A stretch of 32,176 nt of DNA from Candidatus Latescibacterota bacterium (GTDB taxonomy: Bacteria > Krumholzibacteriota > Krumholzibacteriia > Krumholzibacteriales > WJIX01): NCBI GenBank assembly GCA_030643145.1, contig DAOWMJ010000002.1, forward strand, positions 1 through 32,176, read 5' to 3'. Shown here piece by piece: positions 1 to 8,126 of the stretch. Each line of letters begins with the position of its first letter. Position 1 is the stretch's first letter. The translations under genes and the position numbers were made by a program. The notes under the pieces were generated by a model that was not told the origin of the DNA, searched no databases, and was given only the letters and a program-made list of their open reading frames with translations.

Positions 1-97
1 AGATATTGAGATTGACAGAAAAATTCTCTCAGAAATTGCTATAAATGACAGCAAAGGCTTTGAAAAACTTGTAGAAACTGCGAAGAAAGCTCTTTAA
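1..97 (+). CDS. rplT: 50S ribosomal protein L20, C-terminal end (partial)
   Basis: The window opens inside a gene whose last 31 codons, in frame from base 2, read to a TAA at 95-97. The tail contains RKILSEIAINDSKGFEKLV followed by ETAKKAL, which matches the conserved L20 ending (R-K-x-L-A-D-L-A-x-x-D-x-x-x-F-x-x-L-V). L20 binds 23S rRNA early in large-subunit assembly. Its stop codon shares one base with the pheS start, and rplT followed by pheS-pheT is a common bacterial order. Only the end is visible, so the call rests on the motif plus synteny. Confidence 0.88.
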   Translation, partial: DIEIDRKILSEIAINDSKGFEKLVETAKKAL

Positions 98-1137
98 TGA
101 TTGACGGAAAAATAATTGGGGAGCTTGAAAAAAGCGCGCTTGAGGAAATTTCCAAAGCAGTAAATTTTAAAGAACTTGAGAACGCACGTATCAATTATAT
201 CGGAAGAAAAGGAAAGATAACCAGTACCCTGCGTGCTATTGGGAAAATTCCAGAGGAAAAACGGCCCGAAATGGGGCAATTGATTAACGATGTAAAAATT
301 AAAGTCAGCAATGCCTATGAAGCAAAGAATTCCGAATTGTCAAGCGGTTTGTCCGATAAAGACCCTTATCCCGGTGACCCCACATTACCTGGAAGAAAGA
401 ATTGGCAGGGAGGATTACATGTATTGCATAAGGTCACAAAAGAAATAAAGGAAATCTTTTACGGAATGGGTTATTCCCTGACCGAGGGACCGGATGTAGA
501 GCTAGACTATTACAATTTTGAGGCTTTAAATTTCCCCAGTGATCATCCATCCAGAGATGCACAGGACACTTTCTATATAAACCGGGATATACTAATGAGG
601 ACTCAGACATCACCGGTTCAGGTTCGATTCATGGAGAAAAACACACCCCCTGTCAGGATAATGTCCCCGGGAAGGGTGTACAGAAACGAAACTCCAGATC
701 CTTCACATTCCGCCGAGTTCTTTCAGATGGAAGGACTTTATGTAGATAAGAATGTCTCCATGGTTGATTTGAAGAATGATCTAACTTTCTTCGTAAAAAC
801 ATACTTTGGGTATGAGGCTAAGCTAAGGTTCAGACCACATTTCTTTCCCTTTACAGAACCGAGCGCAGAAGTGGATATGTCTTGTTTTGTATGCAAGGGA
901 GAGGGATGTTCAGTCTGTGGAAAGACTGGCTGGATAGAGATAATGGGCGCTGGCATGGTACATCCGAATGTGTTTCGCTTCGTAGGGTATGAACAGGATT
1001 TATATACCGGATTTGCTTTTGGGATGGGTATTGACAGGATAGCGATGCTTAAATATGGAATTAATGATATAAGACATTTTCTGAATAACGATTTGCGGTT
1101 TCTTGAACAATTCTGGCGCCAAAAAGGGTGGGAATAA
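97..1137 (+). CDS. pheS: Phenylalanine--tRNA ligase alpha subunit
   Basis: This is the catalytic alpha subunit of the cytoplasmic (alpha-beta)2 Phe-tRNA synthetase, which charges tRNA-Phe with phenylalanine using ATP. The 346-residue length is normal for the family. The N-terminal 80 or so residues are the tRNA-contacting coiled coil. The class II core follows, with motif 2 around PGRVYRNETPDPSHSAEF (about 190-207) and motif 3 at GFAFGMGIDRIAML (about 307-320). A CxxC-x4-CxxC cluster near residues 266-276, seen in many bacterial PheS proteins, lies between them. The ATG overlaps the rplT stop by one base, so translation is probably coupled. pheT follows after 3 bases. Confidence 0.97.
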   Translation: MIDGKIIGELEKSALEEISKAVNFKELENARINYIGRKGKITSTLRAIGKIPEEKRPEMGQLINDVKIKVSNAYEAKNSELSSGLSDKDPYPGDPTLPGRKNWQGGLHVLHKVTKEIKEIFYGMGYSLTEGPDVELDYYNFEALNFPSDHPSRDAQDTFYINRDILMRTQTSPVQVRFMEKNTPPVRIMSPGRVYRNETPDPSHSAEFFQMEGLYVDKNVSMVDLKNDLTFFVKTYFGYEAKLRFRPHFFPFTEPSAEVDMSCFVCKGEGCSVCGKTGWIEIMGAGMVHPNVFRFVGYEQDLYTGFAFGMGIDRIAMLKYGINDIRHFLNNDLRFLEQFWRQKGWE

Positions 1138-1140
1138 AAG

Positions 1141-3540
1141 GTGAAGGTAAATCTTAGTTGGTTAAAAAGATATGTTAATATTGAAGAGGATCCTGAGACT
1201 TTAGCGGCAGACCTTACAATGTTCGGACTGAATGTAGAGAGGGTTGAAAAGAAGACCCCCGGATTTGAAGGTGTTGTATTTGGACGGGTTATTGAAGTAA
1301 CTGGTCACCCAAACGCGGATAATCTTAGGGTATGTAAAGTGGATGTGGGCGGCGGAACACCTCTGAGCATTGTGTGCGGAGCCCCTAATGTCAGGCCGGG
1401 GCTTGGCGTTCCTGTAGCGGTAACCGGCGCTGTGCTTTCAGGCGATTTCAAAATAAAGAAGACTAAATTACGAGGAGAAGTTTCTGAAGGTATGATTTGT
1501 TCCCAGAGTGAACTTGAACTTGGAAATGATTCAAGTGGAATTATGGAGCTTGATTTTGAATTAGCTTACGGTACAGATCTGGCGGATAAATTGTGTGACA
1601 CTGAAGTGATTTTTGATATTGAAATAACTCCAAATCGTCCCGACCAATTATCTCATTTGGGGATTGCAAGGGAAGTCGCGGCAATGTATGACCGAGAATT
1701 AATCATGCCGGAATTAATGGAACTGCGATCGGGGGGAGATTTTAAAATCGAAATTAAAAACGGAGATGATTGTCCCCGATATTCAGCGGCTCTGATTGAT
1801 AATGTAAAAATTGAAGAATCTCCGGAATGGATAAAGCAAGATCTGATATCAGTTGGAATTAAGCCGGTTAATAATATTGTAGATATTACAAATTTTGTCT
1901 TAATGGAAATGGGTCAGCCCCTGCATGCCTTTGACAGCGACAGGTTAGCTGAATATGCGATACTTGTCAGAAGAGCTGTAAATGGGGAAAAAATAAAAAC
2001 TCTCGATGGGATCAGTAGAGAATTAAAGAGTAACAATCTTGTTATTACCGATAGAGTAAATACTATTGCTGTAGCGGGTGTGATGGGAGGAGAAGAGACC
2101 GAAATTTCTGCTCATACTGAATCTATAATACTTGAAAGCGCTATTTTTAATCCAAAAGTTATTAGACAATCAAGGAGGGAGTTAGGGTTGGATACCGAAG
2201 CTTCCTATAGGTTTGAGAGGGGTAGCGATATTGGAATAACTGTTAATGCGCTGAAACGCGCCTGTAAGTTAATCGAAGATTTAAAAGCGGGGAGTGTTAA
2301 AAAGTTATATTCCGATACCCTTGATAGTGATATAAGCGTTTATAGAAAAATGATTTCTACGCGTCGTAAAAAGGTTAACAGAATAATGGGAACAAATCTT
2401 TCTTCTGAAGAAATTGCAAGTCACCTTGAAAAATTGCAGTTGGATACAATCGTTAAGGAAGAAACGGTGAATGTTTCAGTACCAACATTCCGGTTGGATT
2501 TGAATACAGAGATTGATATAATTGAGGAAGTGGCGCGAGTATACGGATATGACAGTATAAAAGGTGAGGGAACTGGTTTAATAAATAGTTTTCCAGTGAT
2601 TGATTCAACCGACAAGAGGAATGAATATCTTTGCGAATATCTTGCTTCAAAGGGATATGCGGAAGTTATAACTTCTTCTTTCAACAGCAAAGAAGATTTG
2701 GAAACATTCGGATGGTCTGCAAATGACAGGCGATGTAATCCTGTGCAAATATCAAATCCTCTTACTTCTTCTCAATCAGTACTCAGGACTTCACTTATTC
2801 CCGGTCTTCTTGGAGTAGTAGCAAATAACCCCGTAAGTGAACGAAAAGGGATACGAATATTCGAAATGGGAAAAGTCTTTTTACACATGAACGATGGCGA
2901 CGGACTGCCAGGTGAAGAATTCTATCTCACGGCTGTGCTTACGAGAAACTCCGATCCTAGACAATGGATTTCAGAGGAAAGAAAAATCGATTATTTTGAT
3001 ATGAAGGGAGAGCTTGAATCAATTCTCTCGATATTCAATAATCTTGAAGATATCAGGATGGTCAGAAAAGAAGAGGGGAACCAGAAACATATCTTTCAAT
3101 GGTATAAAAAGAACAAATTACTTGCCGAAAGTGGAAAAATTCCTGATGAAACCGCAAAAAAATACGATATAGAATCAAAAGTATTTTATTTTGTAGTCTA
3201 TCTGGATAATCTAGAGAGAGATGGTTTTACACGGAAACGATATATTGATCCAAGTCCTTATCCTGCCGTTAAAAGGGATCTATGTGTTATGACCGGGGAA
3301 AGAGTGACATTTTCAGAAATAAAGGCTGTTATTTACAAGAATTCAAAATATTTGGAAAATATTTTACTTTTCGATTATTATAAAGACGATAAACCCGGAA
3401 ACAACAAGAGAAGTTATACTTTTACATTGAATTTCAGATCAGAAGAATCGACACTTAAAGACAAAAGAATTGATAAAATAATTGAAAAAATATTAAGGGC
3501 CCTTGAGGGACAGTTGAAAGTATTTCTTAGAAAAGAATAG
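1141..3540 (+). CDS. pheT: Phenylalanine--tRNA ligase beta subunit
   Basis: The beta subunit of Phe-tRNA synthetase carries the editing site and tRNA-recognition domains. At 799 residues it is full length. The B1 region opens with MKVNLSWLKRYVNI, and an EMAP/OB-type tRNA-binding domain occupies about 40-150 (GRVIEVTGHPNADNLRVCKV). The B3/B4 editing domain follows, with NIVDITNFVLMEMGQPLHAFD near 241-261. The B5 domain and catalytic-like core come next, and a ferredoxin-fold anticodon-binding domain (SPYPAVKRDLCVM) makes up the last 95 residues. I take the GTG at 1141 as the start because it is 3 bases after pheS and gives the normal N-terminus. Confidence 0.97.
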   Translation: MKVNLSWLKRYVNIEEDPETLAADLTMFGLNVERVEKKTPGFEGVVFGRVIEVTGHPNADNLRVCKVDVGGGTPLSIVCGAPNVRPGLGVPVAVTGAVLSGDFKIKKTKLRGEVSEGMICSQSELELGNDSSGIMELDFELAYGTDLADKLCDTEVIFDIEITPNRPDQLSHLGIAREVAAMYDRELIMPELMELRSGGDFKIEIKNGDDCPRYSAALIDNVKIEESPEWIKQDLISVGIKPVNNIVDITNFVLMEMGQPLHAFDSDRLAEYAILVRRAVNGEKIKTLDGISRELKSNNLVITDRVNTIAVAGVMGGEETEISAHTESIILESAIFNPKVIRQSRRELGLDTEASYRFERGSDIGITVNALKRACKLIEDLKAGSVKKLYSDTLDSDISVYRKMISTRRKKVNRIMGTNLSSEEIASHLEKLQLDTIVKEETVNVSVPTFRLDLNTEIDIIEEVARVYGYDSIKGEGTGLINSFPVIDSTDKRNEYLCEYLASKGYAEVITSSFNSKEDLETFGWSANDRRCNPVQISNPLTSSQSVLRTSLIPGLLGVVANNPVSERKGIRIFEMGKVFLHMNDGDGLPGEEFYLTAVLTRNSDPRQWISEERKIDYFDMKGELESILSIFNNLEDIRMVRKEEGNQKHIFQWYKKNKLLAESGKIPDETAKKYDIESKVFYFVVYLDNLERDGFTRKRYIDPSPYPAVKRDLCVMTGERVTFSEIKAVIYKNSKYLENILLFDYYKDDKPGNNKRSYTFTLNFRSEESTLKDKRIDKIIEKILRALEGQLKVFLRKE

Positions 3541-3553
3541 GAGATTAATCACA

Positions 3554-3838
3554 ATGGGAGATGACACTTTGGGAAGTTTTAAGCTTCTTGAGTCAAAGAT
3601 TGAAGAAGCCGCGAATATGATTACCAGTGTAAAGGCGGAGAAAAAGAAACTGGAGGGTGAAAATAAAGAGTTGGAAGATAAAATCAAAATGTTATATATT
3701 AAGAATGAGGAACTTGTTAAAGAAGTTAATACCTTAAAAGGTGATAAGCAAAATCAAGGCGATTTTGAGAGAGTTAGAGAGGAGATTAAAACCAGGATTG
3801 AAGTAATGCTGGAGAAGCTGGATAAAATAGATATCTAG
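3554..3838 (+). CDS. Small coiled-coil protein, ZapB-like
   Basis: This 94-residue, highly charged protein is almost entirely heptad-like from about residue 10 to 92 (for example KAEKKKLEGENKELEDKIK), with no membrane segment or signal peptide. Its size, composition and position just before zapA fit the ZapB-type division coiled coils often found next to zapA, which are thought to link FtsZ-ring factors. ZapB is defined mainly by coiled coil and context, so the assignment is inferred rather than based on a diagnostic residue. The ATG has a strong AGGAG site at 3539-3543. It sits 13 bases after pheT and 78 bases before zapA. Confidence 0.7.
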   Translation: MGDDTLGSFKLLESKIEEAANMITSVKAEKKKLEGENKELEDKIKMLYIKNEELVKEVNTLKGDKQNQGDFERVREEIKTRIEVMLEKLDKIDI

Positions 3839-3916
3839 TAGTCAGCTTGGAAAAGAAGGATTCCTAGTATACAGGGGTGTGAAGATAATTGTCGTAGTCT
3901 AATAAAGAGGTTTTTG

Positions 3917-4213
3917 ATGATCGAAAAGAGCACTGAAATGGTGGAAATTTTTGGTCAGGATTATAAAATAAAAGGAGTGGGTGATCCAGAATACATCCAT
4001 AAGATTGCTGGTTACGTTGACAGGAAAATGAGAGAAATCGCTCATTCCAGCGGGATCATGTCACAGTCTAGAATCGCAATTTTGGCAGCGCTTAATATCG
4101 CCGATGAACTTTTTCAGGAAAAAGAAAAAGGTGCAAAAAATCGGAAAAAGTTTGAGAAACAAGCTGCGGGTTTAAGTGATTTGCTCGATTCTAAACTAGG
4201 TGCGGCAAAATAA
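3917..4213 (+). CDS. zapA: Cell division protein ZapA
   Basis: ZapA binds and bundles FtsZ filaments at midcell as a cytoplasmic tetramer. The 98-residue product has the ZapA layout. An N-terminal globular part contains VEIFGQDYKIKG, with the typical 'Y-[IV]-x-x-[IL]-A-x-Y-V-D-x-K-M' pattern seen as YIHKIAGYVDRKM. A helix with RIAILAALNIADELF follows, then a charged C-terminal coiled coil. I prefer the ATG at 3917 over the in-frame TTG at 3914 because AAAGAGG at 3904-3910 is well spaced from it. The gene lies between a ZapB-like coiled coil and a structured intergenic region, which resembles zapA-ssrS loci. Confidence 0.92.
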   Translation: MIEKSTEMVEIFGQDYKIKGVGDPEYIHKIAGYVDRKMREIAHSSGIMSQSRIAILAALNIADELFQEKEKGAKNRKKFEKQAAGLSDLLDSKLGAAK

Positions 4214-4218
4214 ATATC

Positions 4219-4344
4219 TTCCCTTTCGGGCTGTTGGCTTATGTGGAGGGATTTAAATTGGGATTAAGCTACATACCGAAGAAAAATTCCCTACGGTGTT
4301 CGTGATAGCAAAGATTTTTTTTAGCCAACACTTTTTTCTGGGAA
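4219..4344 (+). ncRNA. ssrS: Candidate structured RNA downstream of zapA (possibly 6S RNA)
   Basis: The region directly after zapA can fold into a long imperfect rod. TTCCC at 4219-4223 pairs with GGGAA at 4340-4344. After matching 8-nt internal loops, TGTTGGCT (4232-4239) pairs perfectly with AGCCAACA (4323-4330). A wide asymmetric internal bubble follows, then an apical stem using GCTA/TAGC (4268-4271 with 4306-4309) and ACCG/CGGT (4275-4278 with 4294-4297). A closing stem, large central bubble and apical stem, placed behind zapA, is what 6S RNA (ssrS) looks like. At about 126 nt it is shorter than typical 6S RNA (about 160-200 nt), and the ends are guesses. It could instead be a 5' UTR element of rny. 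Confidence 0.42.
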
Positions 4345-4598
4345 TCCAAATATCTGATCAGTAATGCCAAGCCATGAATATGGAAGTCAGAGCTGATTAT
4401 GAGGATATCCATTATGGGTTTTTAGGCTTAAAAAGTGTTTTGCTCACGGCAATGAGTGGGGAATTTGCTTATCTCCATAATTATTTCAATATCTTAGTTT
4501 CCTCAAATTTCATCGTAAAAGGTGAATTTGTGTTAACAACTTTTGCAAACTACGGAGGTGAACAGTCCCAAAAGTTATTTGCTTAGGGATGAGTAAAT
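4345..4598. other. Non-coding stretch before rny, nothing firm
   Basis: These 254 bases separate the candidate structured RNA from rny. One 70-codon reading frame (4374-4586) lacks a good ribosome-binding site and has no recognisable motif, so I do not call it a gene. I see no convincing promoter pair or rho-independent terminator. The only rny-proximal signal is a weak GGGATGAG just before the rny ATG. Confidence 0.5.
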
Positions 4599-6167
4599 AT
4601 GACTGGAACTTTGTTATTTAACCTGGCGGCTGGTATCCTCGTTTTGTTTATTGGATTTCTAGTTGGTTGGTTTTTAAGCAGGAAGATTTCAAAGACTCAT
4701 ATAAAGCATACAAAGGAATTTGCTGAAAACCTAATTGCCGACGCTCAAAGAGAAGCGGAGACTCGTAAGAAAGAGTTGATGCTTGAAGCAAAAGATGAAT
4801 GGTATAAAGCAAAATTAAATTTTGAGAACGAAAGCCAGGAAACTCGCGAGGAACTGAGAAAACTTAAAAAACAGTTGGAGGACCGGGAACACAATATTGA
4901 CAGGAAAGTAGATTACCTGGAAAAACGTGAAAACGAAATCAATGAGAGAAAAAAGAACCTCGAATTGAAACTAGACGCGATCTCAGACAAAAATGATCAG
5001 CTTTCAGTAATTCTGAAGAAACAGAATGAGCAATTAGAGAAAGTCGCGGGAATGCGTACCGAGGAAGCAAGAAATCTTTTAATCTCAAATCTCGAGGAAG
5101 AAGCAAAACACAATGCAGCGAAAAAAATTCGGGAAATTAAGGATGAAGCGAACCGGACCGCGAAAAAAATAAGCCGTGAGATTATTACATTATCAATTGA
5201 GCGATGCGCGGCGGATCATGTTGTAGAGACAACTGTATCTGTAGTTGACCTTCCGAATGATGAGATGAAAGGTCGTATTATTGGTAGGGAAGGAAGAAAT
5301 ATCAGGTCTTTTGAAAACGCTACAGGTATAGATGTTATTATCGATGATACTCCGGAAGCGGTAATACTTTCAGGGTTTGACCCGGTTCGAAGGGAAATTG
5401 CAAGATTGTCTCTGAATAAGTTGATTAAAGACGGAAGAATTCATCCGGGTAGAATTGAGGATGTTGTTGAAAAAACAAAGAAAGAACTGATAGAGGAGAT
5501 GCGTGAAGTTGGAGAAAGAACATATCTTGATTTGAATATTCATGGTTTGCATCCAGAACTTGTTCTGCTTCTCGGCAGATTGAAATATAGGACTTCCTAT
5601 GGACAGAATGTTCTTCAGCATTCAAAAGAAGTTGCTTATCTTTCAAGTTTGCTGGCTGCTGAATTGGGGCTGGATATTGTTCTGGCAAAAAGAGCGGGGT
5701 TGCTGCATGATATCGGCAAGGCTGCTGATCATGAAATGGAAGGGCCACACGCGGAAATCGGCGCGAACCTGGTTCGAAAATACGGTGAGAAAGAAATAAT
5801 TGTAAATGCTGTAGCGGCTCATCATGAGGATGTTGAAAAGCAATCTCTTATAGCGCATATTGTTTCTGCCGCAGACGCTATATCCGGAGCCAGGCCTGGA
5901 GCAAGAAGAGAAACAATTGAAAATTACATTAAAAGGCTGGATAAGCTTGAAAGAATAGCTGATACCTTCGAAGGAGTTGAGAAGGCCTATGCTATTCAGG
6001 CAGGAAGGGAAATAAGAATTCTGGTAAATTCAAAACAGATTAGTGATGATTATGCTGTACAGCTTGCAGAGGATATCACACGAAAGATCGAAGATAAAAT
6101 GGAGTATCCCGGGCAGATACGCGTTGTTGTAATTAGAGAAACAAGAGTTGTAGATTACGCGAAATAG
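4599..6167 (+). CDS. rny: Ribonuclease Y
   Basis: RNase Y is a membrane-anchored endoribonuclease that initiates mRNA decay. The 522 residues show the full family architecture. A single N-terminal transmembrane helix (about 5-27) is followed by a long charged coiled coil (about 33-190). A KH RNA-binding domain comes next, with GRIIGREGRNIRSFE at about 226-240. The HD metal-dependent phosphodiesterase domain has VLQHSKEVA and LLHDIGKAADHEMEGPH, giving the His and His-Asp metal ligands, plus AHHEDVE further on. The C-terminus (RVVVIRETRVVDYAK) is typical. The ATG follows a weak GGGATGAG. ymdB lies 140 bases downstream, as in many genomes. Confidence 0.97.
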   Translation: MTGTLLFNLAAGILVLFIGFLVGWFLSRKISKTHIKHTKEFAENLIADAQREAETRKKELMLEAKDEWYKAKLNFENESQETREELRKLKKQLEDREHNIDRKVDYLEKRENEINERKKNLELKLDAISDKNDQLSVILKKQNEQLEKVAGMRTEEARNLLISNLEEEAKHNAAKKIREIKDEANRTAKKISREIITLSIERCAADHVVETTVSVVDLPNDEMKGRIIGREGRNIRSFENATGIDVIIDDTPEAVILSGFDPVRREIARLSLNKLIKDGRIHPGRIEDVVEKTKKELIEEMREVGERTYLDLNIHGLHPELVLLLGRLKYRTSYGQNVLQHSKEVAYLSSLLAAELGLDIVLAKRAGLLHDIGKAADHEMEGPHAEIGANLVRKYGEKEIIVNAVAAHHEDVEKQSLIAHIVSAADAISGARPGARRETIENYIKRLDKLERIADTFEGVEKAYAIQAGREIRILVNSKQISDDYAVQLAEDITRKIEDKMEYPGQIRVVVIRETRVVDYAK

Positions 6168-6307
6168 AAGTCGCGAAGCTACACTTAGTTCTTCTAACGG
6201 ATTCGTCAATTTGAGGGGGGAGTTTCTTTGTTGCCCGGTTGTTTATATAAGTTAAGCAAACCTGGGTTGGTAACTCTTTTGACTGGTACTGGGAAGATGG
6301 GAAGTGT

Positions 6308-7096
6308 ATGAAGGTATTACTAATTGGAGATATTCTTTCCAAAACGGGTAGAAAAGCTCTTAAAGTTGGATTGTCCGGGCTTAAGGAATTCTACGATATT
6401 GATCTTTGCGTAGCTAATGTAGAAAATGCCGCTGGTATGTTCGGGATTACCAAAAAGACAAAAGAAGCAATTTCCGACGCAGGTGTGGATATTATGACAT
6501 CCGGAAATCACATATGGGATAAAGCTGAAGGTGTTAATCTCTTGGATTCAGATGAGGATATCCTGCGTCCGGCCAATTATCCAGAAGATGCGCCTGGAAG
6601 TGGATATTTGACAACAGAGATCAACGGAATTCATGTTGCCGTTATTAATATTCAAGGAAGAGTTTTTATGCCGTCAATCGATTGTCCATTTCGAGCTGTC
6701 GATAAAATTTTACGTAATTTCGGAGATAATATAAAAATTATTATAGTTGATATTCATGCCGAGGCAACGAGCGAAAAATTGGCGATGGGGTTTTTCCTTG
6801 ACGGGAGGGTAAGTGTTGTAGTCGGGACACATACACATATTCCGACCGGCGATGAGAGAATACTGGAAAACGGCACCGCTTACCAGACTGATTTAGGTAT
6901 GGCAGGCCCCTTTGATTCAGTAATCGGGATGAGAAAAAAGGAAACAATAGACAGGTTCCTTCTTGGGATAAAGCAAAAATTCAGGGTAGGAGGAGGAATT
7001 CCGGTTATAGAAGGTCTTGTTGTTGATATAGATGACAAAACGGGTAAGGCCAAAACAGTTGAAAGAATATTGAAAAGAGTGGAGAAGGCGGATTAA
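6308..7096 (+). CDS. ymdB: YmdB/TIGR00282-family metallophosphoesterase
   Basis: This is a calcineurin-like phosphoesterase of the YmdB family, which in Bacillus hydrolyses cyclic nucleotides and affects biofilm and sporulation decisions. The 262 residues match the family length. Metal-binding signatures are all visible: GDI near residue 7-9, VENAA (38-42), GNH (66-68), DIHAEATSEK (about 148-157) and GTHTHIPT (about 173-180). No membrane segment or signal peptide is seen. It follows rny by 140 bases and precedes folD by 5. The rny-ymdB pairing is conserved widely, and a 2',3'-cyclic nucleotide activity has been reported for homologues. The substrate here is inferred only. Confidence 0.92.
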   Translation: MKVLLIGDILSKTGRKALKVGLSGLKEFYDIDLCVANVENAAGMFGITKKTKEAISDAGVDIMTSGNHIWDKAEGVNLLDSDEDILRPANYPEDAPGSGYLTTEINGIHVAVINIQGRVFMPSIDCPFRAVDKILRNFGDNIKIIIVDIHAEATSEKLAMGFFLDGRVSVVVGTHTHIPTGDERILENGTAYQTDLGMAGPFDSVIGMRKKETIDRFLLGIKQKFRVGGGIPVIEGLVVDIDDKTGKAKTVERILKRVEKAD

Positions 7097-7101
7097 CAAT
7101 A

Positions 7102-7995
7102 ATGGATTCTGAAATGAGAAAAATTATTGATGGCAAGAGTATTGCCGCCCAAATTGTATCGGAAACCGCTAAAGAAATAGAGGTTTTCTCTAAAGGCTCT
7201 CGAGTACCACATCTTGCTGTAATAATTTCGGGTGATGATTCCGCTTCCAGGATTTATGTAAGGAACAAAATTAAAACTGCAGAAAAATGTGGGATAAAAA
7301 GCGAACTCATAACCCTCCCCGATGATATTAAAGAAATAGAACTTTTTAGAAGATTAAATAAGCTGAATAATGATATTAATATCGACGGAATACTTGTTCA
7401 ATTACCACTTCCTTCTCACATAGATCCGAAAAAAGCAATTAACCAAATTTCACCTTATAAGGACGTTGATGGATTCCATCCTTATAATTTAGGAAGGATA
7501 TTGGAGGGGGATCCGCTATTTGTTCCCTGTACACCCCTGGGAATTATTGAACTAATAAAAAGATATGACGTTGATACAACGGGGAAAAACGTTGTTATTA
7601 TCGGTAGAAGTATCATAGTTGGAAAACCAATCGCAATGCTGCTTGCTGACAAATCGGAAAATGGTAATGCTACTGTTACAATCTGTCATTCAAAAACACG
7701 TGATATTAAAAAGATATTAGAAACAGCTGATATTATTGTGTGTGCTGTTGGAAAAGCGGAAATGTTAACTGGGGATATGGTTAAACCCGGAGTTGTTGTT
7801 ATCGATGTAGGAATAAACAGGGTTAAGGACGTGACTAAAAAGAAAGGGTACAGATTGGTAGGTGATGTTGATTTCGAATCGGTTAGCAAAAAGGCTTCTC
7901 TGATCACGCCTGTACCGGGCGGCGTAGGTCCGATGACTGTAGCTATGCTTATGAGAAACACTTTAAAAGCAGCAAGGTTGAAGTGTAAAAAATGA
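7102..7995 (+). CDS. folD: Bifunctional methylenetetrahydrofolate dehydrogenase/cyclohydrolase
   Basis: FolD interconverts 5,10-methylene-THF, 5,10-methenyl-THF and 10-formyl-THF with NADP(H), supplying one-carbon units for purines and fMet-tRNA. The 297 residues have the expected motifs. These are the catalytic YVRNK (the Y-x3-K pair), DGILVQLPLPSHID, KDVDGFHPYNLG, the nucleotide-binding NVVIIGRSIIVGKPIAMLL and the C-terminal PVPGGVGPMTVAMLM. I take the ATG at 7102, 5 bases after ymdB. A second in-frame ATG at 7114 would trim four residues. The gene probably shares a transcript with ymdB upstream and the exonuclease VII genes downstream. Confidence 0.97.
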   Translation: MDSEMRKIIDGKSIAAQIVSETAKEIEVFSKGSRVPHLAVIISGDDSASRIYVRNKIKTAEKCGIKSELITLPDDIKEIELFRRLNKLNNDINIDGILVQLPLPSHIDPKKAINQISPYKDVDGFHPYNLGRILEGDPLFVPCTPLGIIELIKRYDVDTTGKNVVIIGRSIIVGKPIAMLLADKSENGNATVTICHSKTRDIKKILETADIIVCAVGKAEMLTGDMVKPGVVVIDVGINRVKDVTKKKGYRLVGDVDFESVSKKASLITPVPGGVGPMTVAMLMRNTLKAARLKCKK

Positions 7996-8126
7996 GTGAT
8001 ATATGACAAAGTGGCACCGACCGCTTATTTTGTTAAAGCTACATGTTGAATGGAGCAAAAGTTGTGCAGAAAAGATATAACGTTGATCTGCGGCAGCGTG
8101 ATATTTGATAATTTGAACTGACGTGC

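Noticed and set aside
4374..4586. A 70-codon open frame between the candidate structured RNA and rny.
   Set aside because: No good ribosome-binding site, no recognisable motif, and composition typical of non-coding DNA.
6230..6274. Imperfect hairpin (CCCGGTT with AACCTGGG) in the rny-ymdB gap.
   Set aside because: Only about seven pairs with a bulge and an 18-nt loop, and no U-run; chance pairing is likely.
7686..8009. 107-codon antisense frame across folD.
   Set aside because: It mirrors a well-conserved sense gene, lacks its own start signals and has no family resemblance.
8016..8034. TGGCAC in the folD-xseA gap as a possible sigma-54 -24 box.
   Set aside because: No GC doublet lies 10 bases after the GG, so the -12 element is missing.
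8003..8080. Short frame beginning ATGACAAAGTGG between folD and xseA.
   Set aside because: About 25 codons, with no conserved feature or clear ribosome-binding site; too little to call a gene.
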